Assembly: GCF_023015965.1 (NCBI RefSeq)
Contig: NZ_JALKAN010000001.1
Span: 828,160-892,159, forward strand
DNA length: 64,000 nt
Source of the DNA: Allomuricauda sp. F6463D
GTDB lineage: Bacteria; Bacteroidota; Bacteroidia; Flavobacteriales; Flavobacteriaceae
Direction: 5' to 3'
The notes beneath the pieces were generated by a model. It did no database searches. It worked only from the letters and a program-made list of their open reading frames with translations, and was not told where the DNA came from. Below are positions 50,789-60,908 of this stretch, piece after piece (position 1 is the stretch's first letter; the number at the start of each line of letters is the position of its first letter). Position numbers and translations under genes: made by a program.

Positions 50789-51952
50789 ATGGAGTTCAAT
50801 AGAAGAAAGTTTTTACGAAAAGGAGCTACTTCAGTAGCAGGGTTGGCGGCCACCGCTATGATTCCCCAAAGCATGCATGGCTTTAACCCAGAAAAAATCA
50901 GGGAAATTAAGGTCCAGGCTACTGATCGACCTAAGGTCAAGAAAAAAATACGTTTTTCGGTCATTGGAATCAACCACGGCCATATATACGGAATGGTAGA
51001 CTCCCTGATAGCTGGCGGTGGCACCCTTGTTGCCGTTTATGCAAAAGAGCCTGAACTTTTAAAAAACTTCATCAGAAAGTATCCAAATGCTAAAATTGCA
51101 AAAAGTGAGCTGGAAATTATCGAGGACAATTCCATACAATTGGTGGCCAGTGCTGCAATTCCCGTAGAACGCGCTCCAATTGGTATTAAGGTAATGAAAT
51201 CGGGAAAGGACTATATGTCGGATAAACCCGGTATGCTCACCTTTGATCAATTTAACGAAGTAAAAAAAGTTCAAAAAGAAACTGGTCGCATTTATTCTAT
51301 TGCCTATAGCGAACGTTTGGATAATTCTGCATCTGTAATGGCAGAAAAACTGGTGCTGGAAGGAGCTATTGGCAAGGTAATACAGACGATTGGTCTTGGC
51401 CCGCACCGTATGCAACCAGAAAACAGGCCCGAGTGGTTCTTTAATCCAGAAAAGTCAGGAGGAATACTCTGCGATATTGGATCTCACCAATGCGATCAAT
51501 TTTTGTTCTATACCAATTCTACTAATGCCGAGGTAAGCACCTCACAAATTGGGAATTTTGACACGCCAGATTTCCCCAATTATCAAGATTTTGGAGATAT
51601 GATGGTACGAAGCGGACATGCTACGGGTTATATTAGAATCGATTGGTTTACTCCCAACGGTTTAGAATCTTGGGGCGATGGCCGAACCTTTATCCTGGGA
51701 ACTGAAGGTTATATTGAAATGCGCAAGTATATAGATATTTCTGGAAGACCTCAAGGCAACCATTTGTTTTTAGTGGACCAAAAAGAAACCAAATATTTTG
51801 ACTGTAGCAATGTGCATAAACCCTATGGTGAACGATTGGTTAGCGATGTTGTGAACCGTACCGAGACCGCCATGATCCAAGACCATTGTTTCTTGGCCAT
51901 GGAACTGGCAATACACGCACAAGAAAAAGCGTTTAGATTGAATATGGGGTGA
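50789..51952 (+). CDS. TAT-exported Gfo/Idh/MocA family oxidoreductase
   Basis: 387 residues. The N-terminus has a twin-arginine signal (FNRRKFLRKGATSVAGLAATAMI). The Rossmann domain follows (IRFSVIGINHGHIYGMVDSLIAGG) with EKPG replaced by DKPG (YMSDKPGML), the family's catalytic-lysine region, then the C-terminal substrate domain. Such proteins use NAD(P) to oxidise or rearrange sugars or inositols. The TAT signal implies that it is folded with its cofactor before export. It is monocistronic, in front of sdaA. Confidence 0.88.
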   Translation: MEFNRRKFLRKGATSVAGLAATAMIPQSMHGFNPEKIREIKVQATDRPKVKKKIRFSVIGINHGHIYGMVDSLIAGGGTLVAVYAKEPELLKNFIRKYPNAKIAKSELEIIEDNSIQLVASAAIPVERAPIGIKVMKSGKDYMSDKPGMLTFDQFNEVKKVQKETGRIYSIAYSERLDNSASVMAEKLVLEGAIGKVIQTIGLGPHRMQPENRPEWFFNPEKSGGILCDIGSHQCDQFLFYTNSTNAEVSTSQIGNFDTPDFPNYQDFGDMMVRSGHATGYIRIDWFTPNGLESWGDGRTFILGTEGYIEMRKYIDISGRPQGNHLFLVDQKETKYFDCSNVHKPYGERLVSDVVNRTETAMIQDHCFLAMELAIHAQEKAFRLNMG

Positions 51953-52029
51953 AGCTAATTTTCCATCCTGCTTGCAACAAAATTTTTTGATTTATTTAAA
52001 TCCTCCTACCTTTACTTTAAACTAAAAGC

Positions 52030-53454
52030 GTGGAATGTATCAGTATTTTTGATATGCTTAAAATCGGTGTAGGACCTTCGAGCTCCCACACCCTTGGGCC
52101 GTGGCGTGCTGCCGAACGTTGGATTGCTGAACTTGAAGAGCAAAAGATTTTTGAATCAGTAAATCGCATAAAAATATACCTCTACGGATCACTTTGTCTT
52201 ACAGGCAAAGGGCATGCTACGGACATCGCCGTGGTGATGGGATTATTGGGCAAAGACCCTGTAACCGTAGCGATTGACAGTATTCCAGAAAGTATTGATG
52301 ATATAAAGGCTAAAAACAAATTGGATTTTGGTGGAAAAAAAGTGATTCCTTTCAACTTTAAGGATGATATAATCTTCAAAAAAGAATTTTTGCCCTTCCA
52401 TGCCAATGGTATGCGATTTGAAGCAGAATTAACCAATGGCAAAACGATTACTGAAACCTATTATTCAATTGGTGGTGGTTTTGTGGTAAAAGAGGAGCTC
52501 ACACACGCTAAAGAGAATAAAGCAACATTTAATACATTTCCACACCCTGTAAAAACAGGTGATGAGTTGCTCCAACATTGTAACGCCCAAAATAAATCCA
52601 TTTCCAGAATTGTGATGGAGAACGAGCTCTCTCTAAGAACCGAGTCAGAAATTGACGAAGGAATTGCACGTATTTGGAATGCCATGCTGGAATGTATGTT
52701 TACCGGCTGCCATACCGAAGGGAAACTTCCCGGTGGCTTAAATGTTAAAAGGCGTGCTTTCGAGATGCATCTGAAACTAAAAGGGAACACCCCTTATTCC
52801 AATCCCCAAGAATGGCTGGAAAGTATTCGAGATACCGAAGTTAGATTCCGTCAAATCATTAAATGGGTCAGTTGCTTTGCTTTAAGTGTCAACGAAGTGA
52901 ACGCTTCTCTTGGACGAGTTGTCACCGCTCCAACCAATGGGAGTGCTGGGGTTATCCCATCCGTTTTAATGTATTATATGGTCATTGAAAACCACGATGC
53001 CAATTTCGATGATGTAAAACAATTTTTATTGGTAGCGAGCGAAGTGGGCAGTATCTTTAAAAAGGGCGCTACCATTTCTGCCGCCATGGGAGGGTGTCAA
53101 GCAGAAATCGGGGTATCCTCTGCTATGGCCGCCGCGGGTCTAACAGAGCTCATGGGAGGTTCGCCCGAACAAGTACTAATCGCTGCTGAAATCGCAATGG
53201 AACATCATTTAGGACTCACCTGCGATCCCATCGGTGGATTGGTGCAAGTTCCTTGTATTGAACGCAATGCCATGGGGGCCATAAAAGCTATAAATGCAGC
53301 CGAATTGGCACTGGATACCGATCCAAACGATGCAAAAGTACCTTTGGACAAAGTAGTGAACACCATGTGGGAAACAGCGAAAGACATGAGCTCAAAGTAC
53401 AAAGAAACCTCCGAAGGAGGCCTTGCAGTGGGTGTATTTTTAAGCGATTGCTAA
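52030..53454 (+). CDS. sdaA: L-serine ammonia-lyase (iron-sulfur type)
   Basis: 474 residues. It deaminates serine to pyruvate with a [4Fe-4S] cluster. The start is GTG, which gives the conserved N-terminus [28 protein letters not shown]. The single-chain form with beta domain first (1-165) and alpha domain after it is typical. The cluster cysteines lie in [17 protein letters not shown] and [10 protein letters not shown]. It ends in a 4-base overlap with the convergent SnoaL-like gene. Confidence 0.96.
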   Translation: MECISIFDMLKIGVGPSSSHTLGPWRAAERWIAELEEQKIFESVNRIKIYLYGSLCLTGKGHATDIAVVMGLLGKDPVTVAIDSIPESIDDIKAKNKLDFGGKKVIPFNFKDDIIFKKEFLPFHANGMRFEAELTNGKTITETYYSIGGGFVVKEELTHAKENKATFNTFPHPVKTGDELLQHCNAQNKSISRIVMENELSLRTESEIDEGIARIWNAMLECMFTGCHTEGKLPGGLNVKRRAFEMHLKLKGNTPYSNPQEWLESIRDTEVRFRQIIKWVSCFALSVNEVNASLGRVVTAPTNGSAGVIPSVLMYYMVIENHDANFDDVKQFLLVASEVGSIFKKGATISAAMGGCQAEIGVSSAMAAAGLTELMGGSPEQVLIAAEIAMEHHLGLTCDPIGGLVQVPCIERNAMGAIKAINAAELALDTDPNDAKVPLDKVVNTMWETAKDMSSKYKETSEGGLAVGVFLSDC

Positions 53455-53930
53455 TTCAAACACCCATCTTTGCCCCTAGTATCAATAAGATAGATAATCT
53501 TCCATTCGCCATCAAAATTGATAAGTTGGAACGAATTGATTCCACAATGACTGAACTCACCATTCATCCAAAACTCATATCCAACCCAAGCATTTGCCAT
53601 GGTCCTATCCACTTGAATGGAAAATGACGTGAGTTTTTCCTCGAACGAGGTACTTTTCGGTATACCCACAATGGACTTTAAAAATTTTGAAAATTCTTCG
53701 GTTCTGAAAAGTGTTTTCCCCTCTTCCCCTATACTCGTTGTTTGCAAAACAATCTCATCGGTAACAGTAGCCTTAATAATTGTTGAGTCTTGTTTGTGAA
53801 AACCATCAAAAAAAGTTTCTATGACTTGTTTTATTTGATTTTCGGCTTCTATATTTGATGAGTTCGGACCTTGAGCATACGTCAATACCCCAACAGCAAA
53901 TAAAACGGTACAACTTAACAGTTTTTTCAT
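53451..53930 (-). CDS. Secreted SnoaL/NTF2-like protein (DUF4440 type)
   Basis: 159 residues from MKKLLSCTVLFAVGVLTYAQ, a Sec signal peptide. The rest is an NTF2-like cone fold (QIKQVIETFFDGFHKQDSTIIKATVTDEIVLQ, WKIIYLIDTR). It has no catalytic motif I can name. It is divergent from panB. Confidence 0.8.
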   Translation of the reverse strand: MKKLLSCTVLFAVGVLTYAQGPNSSNIEAENQIKQVIETFFDGFHKQDSTIIKATVTDEIVLQTTSIGEEGKTLFRTEEFSKFLKSIVGIPKSTSFEEKLTSFSIQVDRTMANAWVGYEFWMNGEFSHCGINSFQLINFDGEWKIIYLIDTRGKDGCLN

Positions 53931-54000
53931 GGTATTAGTTTTTCGATTGAAGCCTAAATTAAACAAATCTGCTTACTTTTAGCCATCAAATAAAATTACA

Positions 54001-54819
54001 ATGTCTACAGCAAAAAAAGAATATAAAAGGGTAACCGTAAAATCGTTGGTGGATATGAAAAAGCACGGTGAGAAAATCAGCATGCTTACCTCCTACGATT
54101 ACTCCATGGCCAAAATTGTGGATGGTGCCAATGTAGATGCCATTTTGGTAGGAGATTCTGCCAGCAATGTAATGGCGGGCCATGAAACTACTTTACCCAT
54201 TACCCTTGACCAAATGATCTATCATGCCACTTCTGTGGTGCGTGCGGCAAAAAGAGCGTTGGTCGTGGTGGATATTCCTTTTGGAAGCTACCAAGGTGAT
54301 TCCAAAGAAGCTTTGCGCTCAGCAATCCGCATTATGAAAGAAAGCGGAGCCCATGCCGTAAAAGTAGAAGGTGGGGAAGAAATCAAAATTTCCATCAGTC
54401 GAATTTTGGAGGCAGGGATACCTGTAATGGGGCACTTGGGGTTGACCCCCCAATCCATTTACAAATTCGGAACTTATACTGTACGTGCCAAAGAAGAAGA
54501 AGAGGCAGAAAAGCTGAAATCAGATGCCAAATTATTGGAAGAATTGGGATGTTTTGCCATTGTTTTGGAAAAAATACCGGCGAAACTGGCCAAAGAGGTA
54601 GCGGAGAGTGTCTCCATACCCGTAATCGGTATTGGCGCAGGAGGTGGTGTTGATGGTCAAGTCTTGGTAGTGCACGATATGTTGGGAATGACTCATGAAT
54701 TTAATCCTAGGTTTTTGAGAAGGTACTCAAACCTTTATGATGAAATGAGCAAAGCAGTATCCCAATATGTGGACGATGTAAAAAGTCGGGATTTCCCCAA
54801 TGAAGAAGAATCGTATTAA
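54001..54819 (+). CDS. panB: Ketopantoate hydroxymethyltransferase PanB
   Basis: 272 residues. It makes ketopantoate from 2-oxoisovalerate for coenzyme A synthesis. Motifs are [47 protein letters not shown] and [13 protein letters not shown] pseudouridine synthase gene follows 14 bases downstream and is probably co-transcribed with it. Confidence 0.97.
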   Translation: MSTAKKEYKRVTVKSLVDMKKHGEKISMLTSYDYSMAKIVDGANVDAILVGDSASNVMAGHETTLPITLDQMIYHATSVVRAAKRALVVVDIPFGSYQGDSKEALRSAIRIMKESGAHAVKVEGGEEIKISISRILEAGIPVMGHLGLTPQSIYKFGTYTVRAKEEEEAEKLKSDAKLLEELGCFAIVLEKIPAKLAKEVAESVSIPVIGIGAGGGVDGQVLVVHDMLGMTHEFNPRFLRRYSNLYDEMSKAVSQYVDDVKSRDFPNEEESY

Positions 54820-54833
54820 ATTCCAATCAACAA

Positions 54834-55544
54834 TTGTCAATTAACAATAACAGACATTCCTCACCTAACAACCTTCAAGTCATTTTTGAAGACAACCACT
54901 TAATTGTGGTCAATAAACGCGTGGGTGATATTGTTCAAGGTGATAAAACCGGCGACGACCCATTGAGCGAAGTTGTCAAAGAGTATTTAAAAGAAAAGTA
55001 TAACAAACCTGGTAATGTGTATTTGGGTGTTGTACATCGTTTGGACCGTCCAACTTCCGGAATAGTGGTGTTTGCCAAAACATCCAAGGCGCTCCCCCGT
55101 CTAAATAAAATGTTTGCCCAAGGGGAAACGAAAAAGATATATTGGGCGGTTGTTAAAAATTTACCTGAACAAGAAAGTGGTTCTTTAACCCATTGGCTGG
55201 TTCGAAACCCTAAGCAAAACAAATCCTACGCTCACTCCAAAGAAGTGCCCAATAGCAAAGAAGCTGTGTTGGATTACAAAGTGATAAAAAAGCTGGACAA
55301 CTATTTTCTCTTGGAAATTGATTTAAAAACGGGCAGACATCATCAAATCAGAGCTCAGTTGGCAGCTATGGGTTGTATTATAAAAGGGGATTTAAAATAT
55401 GGGGCCGACCGCAGCAATAAAGATGGTGGCATTCACTTGCACGCCAGGAGCTTGGCAATTCTTCATCCCGTAAAAAAAGAACCTATTACATTCGTGGCTG
55501 CACCGCCAAAGGACGCTGTTTGGAATGCCTGTATCAGCGAGTAA
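54834..55544 (+). CDS. RluA-family pseudouridine synthase
   Basis: 236 residues. It isomerises uridine in rRNA or tRNA. The catalytic Asp is in VVHRLDRPTSGIVVFAKT, with LKTGRHHQIRAQLAAMGC and the KY/L-type C-terminal motif present. There is no N-terminal S4 domain, so it is the short RluA/TruC type. The start is TTG at 54834; no ATG precedes the conserved FEDNHLIVVNK. Its end overlaps the convergent TPR-like gene by 11 bases. Confidence 0.9.
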   Translation: MSINNNRHSSPNNLQVIFEDNHLIVVNKRVGDIVQGDKTGDDPLSEVVKEYLKEKYNKPGNVYLGVVHRLDRPTSGIVVFAKTSKALPRLNKMFAQGETKKIYWAVVKNLPEQESGSLTHWLVRNPKQNKSYAHSKEVPNSKEAVLDYKVIKKLDNYFLLEIDLKTGRHHQIRAQLAAMGCIIKGDLKYGADRSNKDGGIHLHARSLAILHPVKKEPITFVAAPPKDAVWNACISE

Positions 55545-57078
55545 GCTTTAAGGCCTTCTCCCTTATTATTTCTGAGACAGGTTTGTTCTGCAAATGGCTT
55601 TCCAGCCAAGAAAGGATATCCAAATATAAAAATGCCCGCTTTTCATATGGGTGGTTCTCATATTTCTTTAACTCATTATACAGCTTTTGGAATTCGCCTT
55701 TTAAATCGGTAGGGTAGATATCACCAAGGTTTCTCAAAAACTTGATCATTTCCTTTTGAACCTCATGCAAATCGTTCATTTTCAACAAGAACTTATAGGT
55801 GCTTTTAAGTTGAACTTCTAAATGATAGTCCATCCCTGCTTCGTAATGCGCTACCAAGCTCAACACACGCGCAAAGCACATAAGGTCCTCTCGCATTTTC
55901 AATTTTTTATTTGAAATGATTTTTTTCAAATAGGCAATACAGTTTTTGTTGTCCCCATTTCCAAAATAAAGACAAGCAATTTTGTAATAAAGCAACATTA
56001 TATGATGCTCGTCTATCTGTTGTTTATGTTTTTTTATACCGTACTCGATAATGTTCACCAAATAGATTCCTTTATCAAAAGTGCCCTCCAAAAAATGCAA
56101 GTTTAATTTATTGGAGTTTATATATAAAAAGGCAAGTGAACTGATATTATCGTTTTGCGGAAATTTCGCATCTTTTACTTGTTCCTCCAAACGCTCCAAA
56201 GTTTGTCTAAACTGCGAGGCATATTTAACAAAGAAAAGAGATTCTAAAAGGTAGTGGTTCCCTTTTAAGAAAAATACTGGGTTCAACGGAACCATGTGCT
56301 CATTTTCATAAAACAAATCCACCCATTTACTTGCATATTTGTAGGCTGACAAAAAGTCCTGAATTAAAAGACTATACCATAAATGTGCTTTGTAGAGCCA
56401 TAACTTTTCACGAAAACCAAGTTTATCAATTTCATATTTAGGTGTATGCTCATCAAAATAGCTCTTAACTTTTTGCAGATCCTCATCACTTCTCACATAA
56501 CCAACTTTCAACATCATTCCATAAAGTTGAAGTGAAAGGTTGGATAACTTACTGGTCATCACATTTTGAGCAGAAAGTTCCTTCGCCTCAATCGCAAGTT
56601 CATCCGCTCTATCAGGTATACTTCGAGTGATATATTGGGTTTCAATCACCTTTTCCAACTCCACAATTTCATAAGCAATGTTCTTCTCCTCGTTCTCAAT
56701 GGCGAAGCTTTTTGCTTTTTCCAGAATTTTCAAGCTTTGCTTATATAATCCTTTTTGATAAAGGATTGTAGCAAAATCAAGTTGTTCCCGTATCTGTATT
56801 CGAACATTCTGGTTCACTGGGTTCAACCGTAAGCTGACCAAAATTTGCTTATATAAATGCGCCTTTAAATTGGAAAGCTGCGACTTTTTAACAATACCAC
56901 TATCCAAAATCTGCCGTTCATCATATTTTCGCATTTTATCCAAGAGGTTAAACAGCGCCAAAAATTTAGCGTCCGCATTAACCCCCAATCGGCCAACATA
57001 AAGTTTAAATTGACGTTTTTCGGACTTAGAAAGCGATTTTACTAGTACAAACAATGCGTCCTTATGGGCATTTGTCAT
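55534..57078 (-). CDS. Conserved helical TPR-like protein of unknown function
   Basis: 514 residues, almost wholly alpha-helical, with TPR-like pairs (for example LYKQSLKILEKAKSFAIENE and YYKIACLYFGNGDNKNCIAYLKK). There is no signal peptide and no membrane segment. The start MTNAHKDALFVLVKSLSKSEKRQFKLYV is typical of a flavobacterial family of cytoplasmic unknowns. It stands alone between the pseudouridine synthase and leuA. A scaffold role is only a guess. Confidence 0.75.
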   Translation of the reverse strand: MTNAHKDALFVLVKSLSKSEKRQFKLYVGRLGVNADAKFLALFNLLDKMRKYDERQILDSGIVKKSQLSNLKAHLYKQILVSLRLNPVNQNVRIQIREQLDFATILYQKGLYKQSLKILEKAKSFAIENEEKNIAYEIVELEKVIETQYITRSIPDRADELAIEAKELSAQNVMTSKLSNLSLQLYGMMLKVGYVRSDEDLQKVKSYFDEHTPKYEIDKLGFREKLWLYKAHLWYSLLIQDFLSAYKYASKWVDLFYENEHMVPLNPVFFLKGNHYLLESLFFVKYASQFRQTLERLEEQVKDAKFPQNDNISSLAFLYINSNKLNLHFLEGTFDKGIYLVNIIEYGIKKHKQQIDEHHIMLLYYKIACLYFGNGDNKNCIAYLKKIISNKKLKMREDLMCFARVLSLVAHYEAGMDYHLEVQLKSTYKFLLKMNDLHEVQKEMIKFLRNLGDIYPTDLKGEFQKLYNELKKYENHPYEKRAFLYLDILSWLESHLQNKPVSEIIREKALKLTR

Positions 57079-57225
57079 CGTAAAAAATATTATTTAAACA
57101 ACTGTACTACAGTTGTTTACATTGCACAAAAAGCAGTTTAACGTTGTAACATGCTCATAGTCTCTTTTGATCTTCAGCACCCCTTCCCTACTTTCGTAAG
57201 TAATAGAAAAAAACCGCTTGATATA

Positions 57226-58398
57226 ATGGGTAAAGATAAGGTAGAAATTTTTGATACAACACTTAGGGATGGAGAACAGGTACCCGGCTGTAAATTGGAT
57301 ACCGAGCAAAAATTAATCATTGCCGAACGCTTGGATGAACTAGGGGTTGATGTAATTGAAGCAGGATTCCCCATATCCAGTCCCGGGGATTTTAGGTCCG
57401 TGAACGAAATTGCCAAATTGGTCAAGAATGCGACGGTTTGTGGGTTGACCCGTGCGGTTAAAAAAGATATCGAAGTTGCTTCGGAAGCCATTAAGGACGC
57501 CAAGAGACCAAGAATACATACTGGAATTGGAACTTCCGAATCACACATCAAGTACAAATTCAACTCCACACAAGATAAAATTATAGAGCGAGCCATAGAT
57601 GCCGTAGCTTATGCAAAAACCTTTGTGGAAGATGTTGAGTTCTATGCAGAGGATGCAGGCCGTACTGATAACGAATTTTTGGCTCGCATCTGTGAGGCGG
57701 TTATAAAAGCAGGGGCAACTGTACTCAACATTCCAGATACTACAGGTTATTGCTTGCCTGAAGAATATGGCGCAAAAATGAAGTATTTAAAAGAAAATGT
57801 AACGGGTATTGATAAAGCGATTCTTTCTTGCCATTGCCATAACGATTTAGGTTTGGCCACTGCCAATTCTATTGCCGGCGTCATTAACGGAGCCAGACAA
57901 ATTGAATGCACCATTAATGGAATTGGAGAAAGAGCTGGAAACACTTCCTTGGAAGAGGTAGTGATGGTGATGAGACAGCATCCTCACTTAAACTTGGATA
58001 CTAACATCAACAGTAAATTGCTTTGGGATACCAGCCAAATGGTTTCACAGAAAATGGGAATGCCCGTGCAACCCAATAAAGCCATTGTAGGGTCTAACGC
58101 TTTTGCCCATAGCTCTGGTATCCACCAAGATGGAGTAATCAAACAGAGGGAAACGTATGAAATTATTGATCCACAAGATGTTGGGGTCAGTGAATCATCT
58201 ATTGTCTTGACAGCTAGAAGTGGACGCGCAGCTTTGGCTTACCGAGCAAAAAATGTAGGTTACGAGCTTACAAAATTGCAATTGGATACGGTATATCAAA
58301 ACTTCCTGAAATTTGCCGATGTTAAAAAAGAAATTTTAGATGAAGATATCCACCAAATTGTTGAAACCAGCAGTATTGGCATGAAAAACTTGGCATAA
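57226..58398 (+). CDS. leuA: 2-isopropylmalate synthase, short form without regulatory domain
   Basis: 390 residues from [18 protein letters not shown]; the frame extends upstream but is not coding-like there. It condenses acetyl-CoA with 2-oxoisovalerate. The TIM barrel has [25 protein letters not shown] and [18 protein letters not shown] GxH-type linker ([11 protein letters not shown]) is present, but the chain ends before the leucine-binding LeuA dimer domain, so it is probably not feedback-inhibited in the usual way. It is 14 bases before leuB; leuC and leuD are not here. Confidence 0.92.
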   Translation: MGKDKVEIFDTTLRDGEQVPGCKLDTEQKLIIAERLDELGVDVIEAGFPISSPGDFRSVNEIAKLVKNATVCGLTRAVKKDIEVASEAIKDAKRPRIHTGIGTSESHIKYKFNSTQDKIIERAIDAVAYAKTFVEDVEFYAEDAGRTDNEFLARICEAVIKAGATVLNIPDTTGYCLPEEYGAKMKYLKENVTGIDKAILSCHCHNDLGLATANSIAGVINGARQIECTINGIGERAGNTSLEEVVMVMRQHPHLNLDTNINSKLLWDTSQMVSQKMGMPVQPNKAIVGSNAFAHSSGIHQDGVIKQRETYEIIDPQDVGVSESSIVLTARSGRAALAYRAKNVGYELTKLQLDTVYQNFLKFADVKKEILDEDIHQIVETSSIGMKNLA

Positions 58399-58412
58399 AC
58401 AACGGTTACCCT

Positions 58413-59531
58413 ATGACATTAAAAATAGCATTGTTACCAGGAGATGGGGTTGGTCCCGAAGTGTTGGCGCAAGCAGTGAAATGTTTGGAAGCAGTAGAAG
58501 AAACGTTTAATCAACACTTTATTTTTAAAGAAGCATCCATTGGTACCATTGCCATTGACAACAAAGGAGTCTCCCTACCCGATTCCACACTTAAACTTTG
58601 TAAAGAGTCCGATGCTATTCTTTTCGGAACCATAGGTGACCCAAAATATGATAATAACCCCGATGCCAAGGTAAGACCGGAACAAGGACTACTCCAACTA
58701 CGTAAAGAATTAGGTCTTTTTGCAAACATTAGACCTATTTTATCACATTCAACTTTATTGGATAAATCGCCTTTAAAGAAAAGTGCGATTAAGGGGGCGG
58801 ATTTTGTTATTTACCGCGAACTCACAGGAGGCATTTATTTTGGGGAGAAAAAACTAAACGAAGAAGGGACGGTTGCATCAGATATATGTGAATATTCCGA
58901 AAGTGAAATAAGCCGTATCACACATTTGGCATTTAAAGCTGCAAAAAACCGGAAAAGAAAGCTGACTTTGGTGGACAAAGCGAATGTCCTCGAGTCCTCT
59001 AGGCTCTGGCGTAAAGTTGTTACCAAAATTGGAGAGAGTTACCCTGAAGTGGCCCTGGATTTTTTATTTGTGGACAATGCTGCCATGGAAATTATTCTTA
59101 ACCCCAGACAGTTTGATGTTATTTTGACAGAAAATTTGTTCGGTGCTATATTATCTGATGAAGGAAGCGTTATAAGTGGTTCTACTGGATTGTTAGCATC
59201 TGCCTCCATTGGTGAGGAAAATGCAATGTTCGAACCCGTTCATGGTTCGTACCCGAATGATAAAGGTAAAGACATTGCCAACCCGATTGCCGCAATTCTA
59301 TCAGCAGCAATGCTATTGGATCATTTTGGGTTGACCGAAGAGGCGATGGCCGTAAAAAAAGCGGTAGATAAATCTTTAAAAAAGGGTATAGTAACTCCAG
59401 ATTTAAAAGAGAACAGCCAATACGGAACCAATCAGGTCGGTGATTTTATAGCCCATAATATTGTAGATATCGACGATAATTTTCTCATGAACGATGAGAA
59501 TATTGATTTAGGCAAATCAACAATTATTTAA
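58413..59531 (+). CDS. leuB: 3-isopropylmalate dehydrogenase
   Basis: 372 residues. It oxidises and decarboxylates 3-isopropylmalate in leucine synthesis. Motifs are LLPGDGVGPEVL, VIYRELTGGIYFGE, TLVDKANVLESSRLWRKV, DNAAMEI and the NAD loop EPVHGSYPNDKGKDIANPIA. It is co-directional with leuA (14-base gap) and convergent with the TlpA gene. Confidence 0.96.
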   Translation: MTLKIALLPGDGVGPEVLAQAVKCLEAVEETFNQHFIFKEASIGTIAIDNKGVSLPDSTLKLCKESDAILFGTIGDPKYDNNPDAKVRPEQGLLQLRKELGLFANIRPILSHSTLLDKSPLKKSAIKGADFVIYRELTGGIYFGEKKLNEEGTVASDICEYSESEISRITHLAFKAAKNRKRKLTLVDKANVLESSRLWRKVVTKIGESYPEVALDFLFVDNAAMEIILNPRQFDVILTENLFGAILSDEGSVISGSTGLLASASIGEENAMFEPVHGSYPNDKGKDIANPIAAILSAAMLLDHFGLTEEAMAVKKAVDKSLKKGIVTPDLKENSQYGTNQVGDFIAHNIVDIDDNFLMNDENIDLGKSTII

Positions 59532-59539
59532 TACCAATT

Positions 59540-60778
59540 CTAATTTTCTGCACTCTCCGAAGTCAACGCTTCAATCGTTTTATTGAACTCTAACTTGAAC
59601 TCATCAAATTTCTCTCCTGTTGCAGGTCCATTAAAACCTGTATGGATTTTATGCACCCCTCCCTTTTTATTTAAATAAATAGATGTTGGATAAGATAGGA
59701 TGTGATTTAGCATTGGTAACTTTTCATTCGCCCTTTGCTTGTTGGATGTTCCATATTGGGCCAACAAAATAGGATATGGTACCTCTTCCCGTTCTTGAAG
59801 TCTTTTAATCCCTTCAAACGCCTTTTCCTCAGTTTTAGCATACTCAAAGGCAAGCCCTACAAACTGTATGTCAATATCCGGGTTTTTATTGATGAAATCG
59901 ACATAGAATCGTGTTTCATCCAAACAATTGGTGCACCAAGTACCCATTATTTGCACAAGCACAGGTTTATCCTTGAAAATAGAATCTTGCAAACTCACCA
60001 TCTCACCTTCCGAGTTTGGAAAAGAGAAGTCAAATGTATCATAGCCCTCCCTCAAAAAAGTCAGCTCATTGGAATCCGGAAGCTCAAAGGCCTCATTCCT
60101 GGCGCCCAGAAAATCCTGAACCGTATGCTCGCCTGAGTAAAATGTACCGTTCAGTGTACTATCCGTGACTTGGGCCAAGAATAAGAATACATGGGAACCG
60201 TCAAATGCGGAAAGCTTTAAACTATCCCCGGTCACTACACCATCTAAGTACCTATAATCGCCTGTATTGGTTCTAAAAGTACCTTTCACCTTGTTTCCAT
60301 TCTGCCTAAAAATCCCTTTTGCGGGATACTCATCTTCCTTATTTATGCTAAAATAAGTTTCCCAAATCCCAGAAATGTTAACTGCTGCGTCGTTCACTAC
60401 TTTAAAACGATCCCTTGCACCGTACGTGGCCACAAATGGAACTTTACGGTCCTTACTTTCTTCAATAAACTCACCTGTTATCTTTTTAGGCGTAAAGGTA
60501 CCTGTTATATGTCCATCAAAAATCGGCATTCTTATATTGATGGAGTCACCATTAATGGTGAACTCATCGATAGTAACAACTTCTTCAGCATTGTACACTT
60601 TCATGACGTAGCCGCCATCTGCAGTTGTTGTTAGTGTAAACTCAAAAGGTAATTGTTGAGATTCTGAAACTTCCATTTCACCAAGCCAATCCCCTTCTGT
60701 CAATTTTAGTGTTTTCTCATTGTTGCAAGCGGTCAAAAACAAAATAACCCCTCCCAAAATTAGCGTCAGCCTATTCAT
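59540..60778 (-). CDS. TlpA-type thioredoxin lipoprotein (WCTNC)
   Basis: 412 residues from MNRLTLILGGVILFLTAC, a lipoprotein signal (LTAC). A beta-rich N-terminal region (about 25-220) precedes the C-terminal redoxin domain, with MGTWCTNCLDETRF as the active site, where Thr-Asn replaces the common Ala-Pro/Gly-Pro pair. It is probably an envelope thiol reductase. It resembles the TlpA lipoprotein at 43227 in plan only. Confidence 0.88.
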   Translation of the reverse strand: MNRLTLILGGVILFLTACNNEKTLKLTEGDWLGEMEVSESQQLPFEFTLTTTADGGYVMKVYNAEEVVTIDEFTINGDSINIRMPIFDGHITGTFTPKKITGEFIEESKDRKVPFVATYGARDRFKVVNDAAVNISGIWETYFSINKEDEYPAKGIFRQNGNKVKGTFRTNTGDYRYLDGVVTGDSLKLSAFDGSHVFLFLAQVTDSTLNGTFYSGEHTVQDFLGARNEAFELPDSNELTFLREGYDTFDFSFPNSEGEMVSLQDSIFKDKPVLVQIMGTWCTNCLDETRFYVDFINKNPDIDIQFVGLAFEYAKTEEKAFEGIKRLQEREEVPYPILLAQYGTSNKQRANEKLPMLNHILSYPTSIYLNKKGGVHKIHTGFNGPATGEKFDEFKLEFNKTIEALTSESAEN

Positions 60779-60858
60779 TAAATGCAAGATTTTTCCTTAA
60801 AAGTAGGAAATAGATTTTAAAACAAAACAACCGACACGTTTTAAGGTCATTATTATCG

Positions 60859-60889
60859 TTGAATCTGTTCCTCTATTGTTATATATTTG
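60859..60889 (+). promoter_or_regulatory. Promoter of pheT
   Basis: TTG (60859-60861), a 20-base spacer and TATATTTG (60882-60889), an exact TAnnTTTG match, 19 bases before the pheT start. Confidence 0.75.
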
Positions 60890-60908
60890 TCCCCTCTAAA
60901 AATGGGGT

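Noticed and set aside
55534..57078. Specific function for the TPR-like protein
   Set aside because: Only generic helical repeats are visible; no neighbour or motif supports a role.
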